From NCBI GenBank assembly GCA_049323655.1, contig JBMONO010000007.1, positions 1 through 21,023 of the forward strand: 21,023 nucleotides of DNA. The letters run 5' to 3'. Below, one piece after another: positions 1 through 7,254 of this stretch. The notes beneath the pieces are model-generated. The model did not search any database, was not told where the DNA came from, and was given only the letters and a program-made list of their open reading frames with translations. Position 1 is the first letter of the stretch, and the number at the start of each line of letters is the position of its first letter. The DNA comes from DB1 sp049323655 (lineage in GTDB: Bacteria > Desulfobacterota > Desulfobulbia > Desulfobulbales > SURF-16). Position numbers and translations under genes: made by a program.

Positions 1-1
1 T

Positions 2-121
2 AAGGCAAAGGTTATCACGAAGCGATCCTATGGCTTCCGTACCTATGATATGCTGAAAATCGCCTTGTATCATGCCCTTGGTGACCTGCCTACACCTGAG
101 TTTACCCACAAATTCTGCTGA
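2..121 (+). pseudogene. ISL3-family transposase, C-terminal end (5' part lies outside the window)
   Basis: The frame is open from base 2 to a TGA at 119-121 and encodes about 39 residues. They contain the segments KAKVITKRSYGFRTYDMLK and ALYHALGDLPTPEFTHKFC. A basic 'K-x-K-R-x-YGFR' segment followed by 'ALYHxLGxLPxPExTHxF' is characteristic of the C-terminus of ISL3-type DDE transposases, which I recognise from family knowledge. The catalytic residues are upstream of the window, so I cannot say whether the gene is intact. It runs convergently toward the RHS-immunity gene, only 27 bp away, so an IS end probably lies at about 122-148. No terminal inverted repeat can be assigned from one end. 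Confidence 0.72.
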
Positions 122-148
122 GGAACCCCAAATTCCACGCCCAACTGG

Positions 149-391
149 CTACTTCTCTCTCTGGTAATTGTCTGAATTGCCCATCTCTACTATACTTTCC
201 TCTGGTCCTTTATACTCAACAGCGTCTTCGGCGGCCTTATCTCCTGAGTAGAAAATGATTATAAAAGAAATTGCCAAAGGGACAACAGAGCATAGAAAAG
301 CTATCAGCAGCCTGGTCTTTAATGACGCCTTGAATGCGAGAAGAAAAGCAATCACACCAACACATAAAAAAATGAGACATAGTTTTATCAT
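149..391 (-). CDS. Small two-TM membrane protein; candidate immunity protein for the RHS toxin tip
   Basis: An 80-residue protein. It has two hydrophobic segments (residues about 2-20 and 27-48, the second ending IIIFYSG) followed by a short, acidic hydrophilic tail. Its ATG overlaps the RHS stop codon in an ATGA arrangement (388-391), which indicates translational coupling. Position immediately 3' of an RHS C-terminal tip is where cognate immunity genes sit in polymorphic toxin loci. Small multi-TM immunity proteins usually protect against toxins acting at or outside the inner membrane. I recognise no named family; the immunity role is inferred from position, size and overlap. Like the tip, the gene is AT-richer than the RHS core, consistent with the two having been acquired as one module. 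Confidence 0.6.
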   Translation of the reverse strand: MIKLCLIFLCVGVIAFLLAFKASLKTRLLIAFLCSVVPLAISFIIIFYSGDKAAEDAVEYKGPEESIVEMGNSDNYQREK

Positions 392-3300
392 TTATTCATC
401 TCGCTACAGCTAGGATTACATCGTTGAATGATAGCAGGATCTTGAATCAATTTTCGATACATTCTTCTAACTTCATCCGCCCAGTCTTGACAGTTATATT
501 TATAATTTGTACCTCGTTCCCACAGGAGGTTGTATCTCCGTTCACGTTTTTTGACACGCTTAACGGCTTCTCTCATTACGCAATCATTCCAGCCAGAGTC
601 ATGAGAAGGCTCATATCCTTGCGGGTTAGGCTCTGTTTTTACTTTTCCATCATCAAAAAAGCCGACATTGGGATCAGTCTTGCCATCCTGATAGAATAGT
701 TGCTCATGGCCGATGACCGTATTCATCTGGTCGTCTGTTTGGCCTCCAACGACTCCGAAGATGCGACCAGCTCCTCTTAAAGGTCGATAGGAAAAATAAG
801 CTAATCCTTCAGGATCAATAAACATGATTGGATTGGAGTTAGCATACGCATAAAGATTCATCCCCCCAGCCAAGCCAATCGGATCAGGGGTTAAATACCT
901 CCCCGCCTGCGGATCATAATATCTGTGCCAGTTATAATGCAAGCCGGTCTCAGCATCATAATACTGGCCCGGAAAGCGGAAATTATTCTCCACGATCGAG
1001 GCCGGGTCAATCATGGCCTGACCAAAAGGAAGATAATTTGCCTGCCAGACCATCTGACCGGTCGCATCGATCAGCTTTTGCGGGGTTCCCAGGTGATCGG
1101 TGAGAAAATAATAGATGCCGGCCTGCTCACCATAAATCTTCATTGCCACCGGCTCATCATCGAGATAGATGTAATCCCGGAGCGGTTTGCCGCTGCCATC
1201 CGTCTCGGCAAGCAGTTTGCCCTGGGGATCATAATGATAAAAGGTGGTTCGGCCGTTCACCGTTTTTTTCACCCGCATATTTCGGGCATCGTAGCCGTAT
1301 TCGGACACCAGGCTTTCGCCCTCCCGGACCATGGTCAGCCGGTTTGCCTGATCATAAACAAAGGCCAGGGTGCCATTGTCGATGATATTGCCATGGCCGT
1401 CGTAGGTATAGGTTGCCGGGTTTGATGCGGTTACGCTGAGAAGCTGATTGGAGTCGGCAAGGTAGCTGTATATATCGTACTCCCTATCACTGATTCTGGT
1501 CTGTCGGTTGCCCACCCGATCATAGGTATAGCCGATGCCGCCGTATATGCCGGCGGCATCGATCAAACGATACAGGCTGTCATAAGCAAAACTCTGGTCA
1601 GCAGCAGGATCGACAACATCATGAATCGCCAGGACATTTCCTGCCCCGTCGCGGACAAGGGAAAGACCGTAGACGGCGGCGGCCTCTGTTCCGGTCAGTC
1701 GGTACTGCTGATCATAGGTGCGCTGTACGGCAAGGGAATTTTCTCCGACATTATACGCCGCCACCGGACCGAAGGGTTTGTAGGTGATGTTACTGAGGAT
1801 TTCCCGCCCATCCAGCGCCATTGCGGAGACCTTGCCATCACCATCTCTGACATATGAAACATGCAGGCCACTGGGGTAGGTGATGCCGGCAAGCTCGCTG
1901 CTTGTCCCGTCATACACAAAGCGCAGACTCGCGGTCGGCATGCCGTCATTGACTCGCTCCTGACCGACGAGCTGGCCGAGCTCGTTGTACCGGTAGGCCG
2001 TGGCGCCCGACGCATCGGTGATGCCGGTCAACCGGCCGATGCCGTTTATCCCCTGATCGTAGCTGTAGGTGATGTTCTGGCTCGCGTCCGGGTACTGTTC
2101 CGCAATCAGCCGGTTCATGGCATCGTAGGCAAAGGCGACGGTTACGCCCCTGGCATCGGTTTTCCTGATCAGGTTGCCGGCCGCATCATAGGCAAAGGTG
2201 GTGGTGCCGGCATCAGGCGAGTGCTCCGCCACCCGCCGGCCCAGATCGTCATAGTGGTAGCGGGTGAGAGTACCCTCCGCATCCCGCACTTCGGCGAGAT
2301 TATCCTCGCTGTCATGGCGAAAAACGGTGGCGGAGAAATCCGGGTCATGGTGGGCAATCAACCGGTCCAGGGCATCATAGCCATAGCGGTTAAGCAGGAT
2401 ATTGGGATCAGCCACCTCCACCAGGTTGCCCTTGTCGTCGTAATGTCGCTCCTCAACCGCGCCACCGGGCAAGATGATCCGCGCCAGCCGGTTATCGTCA
2501 TCATAAGCGAAATCAACAGCACCGGCCAGTGCATTTGCCGGATCACGCACCTCTTCCCTGATCCGGTTGCCCTCGCTGTCATAGCTGTAGCTGATCGAGT
2601 TGCCGAGGTTGTCGGCGATGGTTGCGAGCAGATTCGCCGCCGTATAGGTGTAGCTGATGATCCGATCACCCGGCAGCAGCACCGAGGTCAGGCGTCCGGC
2701 CGCATCGTAACGCAGAACGGTGCTCCTGCCAAGGGTGCTTGTCTCAATCAGGCGCCCCCGCTCGTCGTAAATCAATGTCGTCTTCACCCCGTTTTCGTCA
2801 TTGACCTCCTCCGCTTTGCCGAAGGCATTGTAGCGGGCAAAGGTCACCCGCTGGCCAAGGGCATTGGTAACGGCGCGAAGCTGGCCACGGTTTGCCCCTT
2901 CTTCCGGAACATTGGCGTAATAGCTGAAGGTCGTGACATCGGCCACATCGGTGCGCGGCCCATCAATGGCAACAAGCTGGCCATGGTCATTACAGGCATA
3001 CGATGTGGTGGCGCTGACCATCGCCGCGCCGTTGTAACCGCTCTCCGTCCGGCTGGCAAGGTTGCCGTTTGCATCGTAGGTAAAGGTGGTGACGGTCTGC
3101 GCGCCCGGCCTGGCGACGCTTGCCCTGGTAATGGAGGTGACCTGGTTGTCATCCGGATGATAGGTAAAGGTGGTGGTTCGCTCCTCCGCGGTTGCCACTG
3201 CCTCGGTCTCGCTGATTTTGTTGCCGCGCTCGTCATAGGTGGAGGTGGTGACCCGGCCCAGGGCATCGGTTGCGCGCGTGATGCGGAGCCGATCGTCAAA

Positions 3301-6273
3301 GACATACGATACCCCGGAACCGGCCGGACAAGTGGTGCAGCCTGGCCCGCTTTCCGCTTGCTTGCGGACGATACCATTAGCATCCACATACAGTTCGACC
3401 GTCTTGCTGGCATTGCGCGAATCGGTCAGGATGCGGGTCTGGTTGGCAAGATAGGTCACCGTCACCTTGTGCAGGCCGTCCGCCAGTTCCGAAGTCACGG
3501 CCCGATCATACCTGTCATAGGTAACCGCTGCCTCGACCATGCCATTTTCATCGATAATCGCTGTCAGGTTATGAACGTCATTGGCATCCTCGTAGACGTA
3601 TTTCTTCCCGGTGCCGGCCGGTGACACCACCTCAACAAGATTGCCGTTGCCGTCATACAGAAAGCGGTAATCACCCATCGGCGCACTGACGGTCGCCAGT
3701 TTGCCGGCGGCATCATAAAAAAAGTCGAGGCGCCGGCCGAAAGTATCCTCGACCGCGGCCAGCCTGCCGCCCTCATAATCCAGGAACTGGGCGTTGCCCT
3801 GCCGGTTTTCGATGCGGATGAGGAGGCCGCTGCTGCTGAAATAATTCTTGCCGCCGTCCGGGAGAGTCAGCGCATAGCCTTCGGCAACAGCTTCGATTTC
3901 CTGCACCTCGTCGGTGATGGAGACAAAGATCCCTTCGGCGTTTTGCCGAAATGTCGTTTCGCTGCCCCGGTCATGGACCAGGGTGATGGTGGTGGCTGAA
4001 GGGAACTCCAGATGCCGTGAAAAAGAGGTGCTCCAGCCGTAACCGGCGGCAGAGGCTGCTTCGCGCCTGCTGTTGTAGTAACGGCTGAACGCAAAGGGCA
4101 GACCGGGACCGTCGATGCGCAGATCCTGCTGCTGGAAAAATTTATTGCCGCTTGCATAGTTGATCGGATTTTTCGTCAATGGCCTGCTTTGACAGGGACC
4201 GTCGCTGTTGTCGGCGTACTCGACAACCTCAAACGGCTCAATGGCTTCGGCGCTGGCACCGCTGCCGGTTGCCTTGAATTTGATCTGATAGCGGCCGGGC
4301 TTCAAACGATAGAGGTTGCCGGTGACCTCCTGGTAATTATAGGTGCACTCCTCGGTGGCACAGGATTTTACACCAAACAGAGAAGTGCTGCCGGAGGCAT
4401 AGACAAGGTAGGCGTAAATGGAACCCTTTGTCGCGCTCAGTGTCGGCTTGAAGGTGGCGTTCGCCTGGATGTTGATGGGGGATTGCGTCTTGCCAGCCGG
4501 CTCGATCGGCGTGATATGAGGAGTCTTGTCGATGTAAAATTCTTCGCCATACTCCGTTAGGCTCGTTCCACCCCCGGAGGCAATGATTTTGATTTTATAG
4601 GGACCTCCGTGGTAATAATCATAAAGAGTTCCACTTTGTTCCTGATAACTGTAATCACAGTCAAGGACTGTGCAGATTTTCCCTCCCAGGGAAATCATCG
4701 CGCCGTTCGGCAGAACAAACCAGGCGGAAATGGTCCCCTTGGTCACATTGGTTGTCTCTTTAAAGGCAGCACGAGCCGTGATGTCGAATGGTTCATCCAC
4801 CGTGCCACCCCCAGGAGTAATCGAACTGATGCTTGGCGTCTTGTCGATGTAAAATTCTTCGCCAAATTCCGTCACGCTTGTCCCGCTCCCGGAGGCAGTG
4901 ATTTTAATTTTGTAGGGACCTCCGTGGTAGTAATCATAAAGAGTTCCGCTTTGTGCCTGATAACTGTAATCACAGTCAAGGGTTGAGCAGGTTTTCCCTC
5001 CCAGGGGAATCATCGCGTTGTTCGGCAGGACAAACCAGGCATAAATCGTCCCCTTGGTCGTGCTCAGCGTCGGCTTGAAAGTGGCGCCGGCCGTAATGTC
5101 AAAGGGTGCGTCCAGGGTGGCCCCGCCCGGGGTGATGGCGCCGATGGCTGGCGTTTTGTCGATGGAAAACGGCTCGCCCTCCTTCTCGCTGGATGCCCCA
5201 CTGCCGGTGGCCCGGATTTTTATTTTGTAGGGGCCGCCGTGATTCAGATCATAGAGCGATCCGGCCAACTCCTGATAACTGAATCCGCATTCCTCGCTGG
5301 TGCATGATTTGGCCCGCACATAACTTGCAACGCCGGATGGCAAGACAAGATAGGCGTAGATCGTTCCTTTCGTCGTGCTCAGCGTCGGCTTGAAAGTGGC
5401 GCCGGCCGTAATGTCAAAGGGTGCGTCCAGGGTGGCCCCGCCCGGGGTGATGGCGCCGATGGCTGGCGTTTTGTCGATGGAAAACGGCTCGCCCTCCTTC
5501 TCGCTGGATGCCCCACTGCCGGTGGCCCGGATTTTTATTTTGTAGGGGCCGCCGTGATTCAGATCATAGAGCGATCCGGCCAACTCCTGATAACTGAACC
5601 CGCATTCCTCGCTGGTGCATGATTTGGCCCGCACATAACTTGCAACGCCGGATGGCAAGACAAGATAGGCGTAGATCGCCCCCTTGGTCGTGTTCAGCGT
5701 CGGCGCAAAACTGACACGGGCGACTATGTCGAAGGGGGCGCTGAGGGTAGCGCCGCCCGGGCTGATCGCCTGAATAACCGGTGTATTATCAAGGGTCAAG
5801 CTGACGCTTGTCGTGGCGGTGCCGGTGCAGTCCGTGGCCTTGGCGTAAAACGTATGATCCCCGTGCAAAAGGCCACGATCATAGGTGTAGGTACATGTCG
5901 CTGATCCATTACCTCTTTTGACACATTCAGGATAGTAAAAGGCCGCGTTATCTCTCTTGAGCAACACCGCTCCGCTGTCGTTACTGACACAATTTTCACC
6001 ATTTGCATCACAGGTCGTGCAGGTGGCAAAGGTGCCGGTGGCGGAGACAACCACCCCGCCGTTGTCGAGCACCTGGGGCGGCTCGATGATGATCGATGCG
6101 GCCCGGCTCGATGCGGTTGGCAGCATCATGAGAAACAGCGGCAGCAAAACCAACCATCCTGCTGTTCCTTTCCATGCACTCCGGCCCTGTCTCCGCGACC
6201 GCAAGGCAAAACGCATTGCAGCTGCCATGGAAATGGCTTCCTGAAACGGCTTTCGCCAAAAACCCTTCTGCAT
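388..6273 (-). CDS. Giant exported RHS/YD-repeat protein with variable C-terminal toxin-like tip
   Basis: 1961 residues from the preferred ATG at 6273, which has an AGGAG 6 nt upstream; the frame stays open to 6369 without a comparable RBS. A basic n-region precedes a hydrophobic stretch at about 38-56, ending in a Sec-like cleavage region (ASSRA). An Ig-like domain with several Cys follows, then five tandem ~105-residue repeats (about 160-690), each starting near 'KTPxIxxITPGG' and carrying a C-x4-C pair. A DUF6531-like segment (about 698-775), many YD repeats and the RHS core come next (DHLGTPQKL near 1724, then RYLTPDPIGL and DPEGLA near 1823). The last ~138 residues are unrelated to the core. 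They contain GHEQLFYQDG (about 1854) and YNCQDWADEV (about 1928), a His-then-Cys order that resembles circularly permuted papain-like (NlpC/P60 or LRAT-type) folds. No PAAR domain is present. The family acts in contact-dependent competition; the catalytic fold is inferred. Confidence 0.9.
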   Translation of the reverse strand: MQKGFWRKPFQEAISMAAAMRFALRSRRQGRSAWKGTAGWLVLLPLFLMMLPTASSRAASIIIEPPQVLDNGGVVVSATGTFATCTTCDANGENCVSNDSGAVLLKRDNAAFYYPECVKRGNGSATCTYTYDRGLLHGDHTFYAKATDCTGTATTSVSLTLDNTPVIQAISPGGATLSAPFDIVARVSFAPTLNTTKGAIYAYLVLPSGVASYVRAKSCTSEECGFSYQELAGSLYDLNHGGPYKIKIRATGSGASSEKEGEPFSIDKTPAIGAITPGGATLDAPFDITAGATFKPTLSTTKGTIYAYLVLPSGVASYVRAKSCTSEECGFSYQELAGSLYDLNHGGPYKIKIRATGSGASSEKEGEPFSIDKTPAIGAITPGGATLDAPFDITAGATFKPTLSTTKGTIYAWFVLPNNAMIPLGGKTCSTLDCDYSYQAQSGTLYDYYHGGPYKIKITASGSGTSVTEFGEEFYIDKTPSISSITPGGGTVDEPFDITARAAFKETTNVTKGTISAWFVLPNGAMISLGGKICTVLDCDYSYQEQSGTLYDYYHGGPYKIKIIASGGGTSLTEYGEEFYIDKTPHITPIEPAGKTQSPINIQANATFKPTLSATKGSIYAYLVYASGSTSLFGVKSCATEECTYNYQEVTGNLYRLKPGRYQIKFKATGSGASAEAIEPFEVVEYADNSDGPCQSRPLTKNPINYASGNKFFQQQDLRIDGPGLPFAFSRYYNSRREAASAAGYGWSTSFSRHLEFPSATTITLVHDRGSETTFRQNAEGIFVSITDEVQEIEAVAEGYALTLPDGGKNYFSSSGLLIRIENRQGNAQFLDYEGGRLAAVEDTFGRRLDFFYDAAGKLATVSAPMGDYRFLYDGNGNLVEVVSPAGTGKKYVYEDANDVHNLTAIIDENGMVEAAVTYDRYDRAVTSELADGLHKVTVTYLANQTRILTDSRNASKTVELYVDANGIVRKQAESGPGCTTCPAGSGVSYVFDDRLRITRATDALGRVTTSTYDERGNKISETEAVATAEERTTTFTYHPDDNQVTSITRASVARPGAQTVTTFTYDANGNLASRTESGYNGAAMVSATTSYACNDHGQLVAIDGPRTDVADVTTFSYYANVPEEGANRGQLRAVTNALGQRVTFARYNAFGKAEEVNDENGVKTTLIYDERGRLIETSTLGRSTVLRYDAAGRLTSVLLPGDRIISYTYTAANLLATIADNLGNSISYSYDSEGNRIREEVRDPANALAGAVDFAYDDDNRLARIILPGGAVEERHYDDKGNLVEVADPNILLNRYGYDALDRLIAHHDPDFSATVFRHDSEDNLAEVRDAEGTLTRYHYDDLGRRVAEHSPDAGTTTFAYDAAGNLIRKTDARGVTVAFAYDAMNRLIAEQYPDASQNITYSYDQGINGIGRLTGITDASGATAYRYNELGQLVGQERVNDGMPTASLRFVYDGTSSELAGITYPSGLHVSYVRDGDGKVSAMALDGREILSNITYKPFGPVAAYNVGENSLAVQRTYDQQYRLTGTEAAAVYGLSLVRDGAGNVLAIHDVVDPAADQSFAYDSLYRLIDAAGIYGGIGYTYDRVGNRQTRISDREYDIYSYLADSNQLLSVTASNPATYTYDGHGNIIDNGTLAFVYDQANRLTMVREGESLVSEYGYDARNMRVKKTVNGRTTFYHYDPQGKLLAETDGSGKPLRDYIYLDDEPVAMKIYGEQAGIYYFLTDHLGTPQKLIDATGQMVWQANYLPFGQAMIDPASIVENNFRFPGQYYDAETGLHYNWHRYYDPQAGRYLTPDPIGLAGGMNLYAYANSNPIMFIDPEGLAYFSYRPLRGAGRIFGVVGGQTDDQMNTVIGHEQLFYQDGKTDPNVGFFDDGKVKTEPNPQGYEPSHDSGWNDCVMREAVKRVKKRERRYNLLWERGTNYKYNCQDWADEVRRMYRKLIQDPAIIQRCNPSCSEMNK
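4215..5790 (-). repeat. Five tandem ~315-bp repeats encoding Ig-like modules of the RHS stalk
   Basis: Five consecutive ~105-codon units. Two stretches, 5057-5363 and 5372-5678, are 307 bp each at a 315-bp offset and differ at only one base (5284 T versus 5599 C). The two following units (about 4530-5056) are clearly homologous but diverged, and the last unit (about 4215-4527) is the most different. The near-identical pair implies a recent duplication or gene conversion and offers a substrate for unequal recombination that would change stalk length without breaking the frame. Confidence 0.93.
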
Positions 6274-6356
6274 CTTTTTCTCCTGCCGTGGATTTCCACC
6301 ATGAACGGGTTGAGTCATTGACATGAAAAATATTCTGGACCACAACGGCAGCGATT

Positions 6357-6375
6357 GACAATGTGACACATTGTC
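6357..6375. promoter_or_regulatory. Perfect 9-bp-arm palindrome upstream of the RHS gene
   Basis: GACAATGTG-A-CACATTGTC: two perfect 9-bp arms around one central base, 84 bp upstream of the chosen RHS start. This is the geometry of a binding site for a dimeric regulator. A degenerate second copy lies at 6455-6473. The bound factor is unknown. Confidence 0.6.
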
Positions 6376-6454
6376 GCATAAGAAATATCACTTTAAAATG
6401 ACAGAGAAAATAAAATCAATAGCCAAAACCGATCTCCTAAAACAGAAAAACAGC

Positions 6455-6473
6455 GACAATTTGCCACATTGCC
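6455..6473. promoter_or_regulatory. Degenerate second copy of the 6357-6375 palindrome
   Basis: GACAATTTGCCACATTGCC matches the upstream palindrome at 16 of 19 positions in the same register, and both copies are preceded nearby by AGCGA. The spacing is 98 bp start to start. Two related sites around a divergent promoter region suggest paired operators. Confidence 0.45.
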
Positions 6474-6565
6474 AAACTCGTTTTTCTTTTTGCAGAATGG
6501 TCTGTAATGCCAGTTGTGTCATTTCGCATTCCCTGATTCGCCTTGGCCGGCCAGCGAAAGGCATA

Positions 6566-6578
6566 ATGCGTAACGCAT
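6566..6578. promoter_or_regulatory. Short palindrome ATGCGT-A-ACGCAT
   Basis: Six-bp perfect arms around a single base, 87 bp before the ComEA-like start. It could be an operator; arms this short can also arise by chance. Confidence 0.3.
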
Positions 6579-6610
6579 GAAAACAACTGGACAGTAAGCA
6601 CCTACTCACC

Positions 6611-6629
6611 TTTCACGGATCCCGTGAAA
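6611..6629. promoter_or_regulatory. Inverted repeat TTTCACGG-ATC-CCGTGAAA in front of the ComEA-like gene
   Basis: Perfect 8-bp arms with a 3-nt centre, ending 36 bp before the ATG at 6666. It could be an operator or a 5'-UTR hairpin. No T-run follows on either strand, so it is not an intrinsic terminator. Confidence 0.45.
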
Positions 6630-6665
6630 AATTCAGAAAAACGATTTGTCCATAAGGAGAATACG

Positions 6666-6914
6666 ATGAAAAAACTACTGCTCACCTTGTGCATGCTGTT
6701 TTTCTTCGCTGCCTCAGCCCTGGCCGCGGTCAATATCAATAGCGCCGACGTCAAGGCACTGGAAGAGCTGCCCGGCATCGGCGCCGCCAAGGCCCAGGCC
6801 ATTGTTGACTACCGCACCCAACACGGCAATTTCAAATCCATCGATGACCTCAAGAATGTCAAAGGCATCGGCGACAAGGTTCTTGAGCAGATCCGCTCCC
6901 TGATCGAACTGTGA
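6666..6914 (+). CDS. comEA: ComEA-like helix-hairpin-helix DNA-binding protein, exported
   Basis: 82 residues. The ATG at 6666 is chosen because AAGGAG lies 6 nt upstream and it begins a clean signal peptide (KK n-region, hydrophobic core, ALAA cleavage region). The mature part starts VNINSADVKALEELPGIG and continues with a second hairpin, LKNVKGIGDKVLEQI. That is a complete tandem HhH unit of the ComEA type, which binds double-stranded DNA in the periplasm during DNA uptake. The length matches the short 'ComEA family' proteins of Gram-negative bacteria. It appears to be transcribed alone: the next gene starts about 340 bp downstream, past inverted repeats. A role in competence is family knowledge; no other competence gene is visible here. 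Confidence 0.88.
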   Translation: MKKLLLTLCMLFFFAASALAAVNINSADVKALEELPGIGAAKAQAIVDYRTQHGNFKSIDDLKNVKGIGDKVLEQIRSLIEL

Positions 6915-6939
6915 TGATCTCGTAAAAACAGAAAATCAA

Positions 6940-7009
6940 CCACAGAGATCACAGAGCACGACGAGGCAACTCATCGTAATTTAAAAAATTTTCCCTGTGC
7001 TCTCTGTGG
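6940..7009. repeat. Imperfect inverted repeat of the CCACAGAGATCACAGAG type
   Basis: The left arm CCACAGAGATCACAGAG (6940-6956) pairs with the right arm CCCTGTGCTCTCTGTGG (6993-7009) at 15 of 17 positions across a 36-nt AT-rich loop. Similar 'CCACAGAG...CTCTGTGG' elements are, to my knowledge, dispersed repeats in many environmental proteobacterial genomes. Placed just after the ComEA-like stop, it may also act as a transcript-end hairpin. Confidence 0.6.
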
Positions 7010-7069
7010 CCAAAAAGCTTTTTCCGATTTCATCAACTGTAACGCCTCGTTGCCTGAGGCAAATCACGA

Positions 7070-7115
7070 GCAGCCACCCGGCGATCACGGCAACCCGCCG
7101 TCCCCTGGTGGCTGC
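7070..7115. repeat. Strong compound hairpin
   Basis: The outer stem GCAGCCACC (7070-7078) pairs perfectly with GGTGGCTGC (7107-7115). An inner stem CGGCG (7079-7083) pairs with CGCCG (7096-7100), enclosing a 12-nt loop, with TCCCCT bulged on one side. That is fourteen GC-rich base pairs in 46 nt. No T-run follows, so this is not an intrinsic terminator. It could be a dispersed REP-like element or part of a structured RNA. Confidence 0.6.
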
Positions 7116-7254
7116 GTTGTTGCCCGTTCATCCCCAGCGTCAGGCCTCGGCTATCGTGCCCCCCGCTGAATAACCCTTGAAATCCCCGGCGGAAACGAAT
7201 ACGCTTGCCGAATTTAAGCGGTTTATATTCCGCAAACGCTTCCGGGATCATTGC

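Larger units (their letters stand above)
6274..6665. other. Divergent intergenic region between the RHS gene and the ComEA-like gene
   Basis: About 390 bp without a credible gene; the RHS frame is open back to 6369 but lacks an RBS there. It holds four perfect or near-perfect short palindromes, annotated separately (6357-6375, 6455-6473, 6566-6578, 6611-6629). It is AT-rich between 6370 and 6470. It must carry promoters for both divergent genes, but I could not pick a convincing -35/-10 pair on either strand. Confidence 0.6.
6915..7254. other. Intergenic region rich in inverted repeats
   Basis: About 340 bp between the ComEA-like stop and the preferred start of the next gene. It contains the CACAGAG-type inverted repeat (6940-7009), a small hairpin GCCTC-gttgcct-GAGGC (7043-7059) and a strong compound hairpin (7070-7115), described separately. 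The frame of the downstream gene is open back to a TTG at 7177 without an RBS. A minus-strand frame also runs through here, but I see no family in it. Confidence 0.5.

Noticed and set aside
1861..3624. Long plus-strand ORF (587 codons) inside the RHS gene
   Set aside because: It is the antisense shadow of regular YD repeats; it has no family features, no RBS, and the minus-strand RHS product is unmistakable.
6274..6369. RHS start at the ATG at 6369
   Set aside because: There is no RBS, it lies inside the perfect palindrome, and it would add 32 residues before an already long n-region; the ATG at 6273 has AGGAG at proper spacing.
6455..6480. Sigma-54 promoter on the minus strand (TGGCAATGTGGCAA)
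   Set aside because: The GG-GC spacing is 7 nt rather than the required 10 nt.
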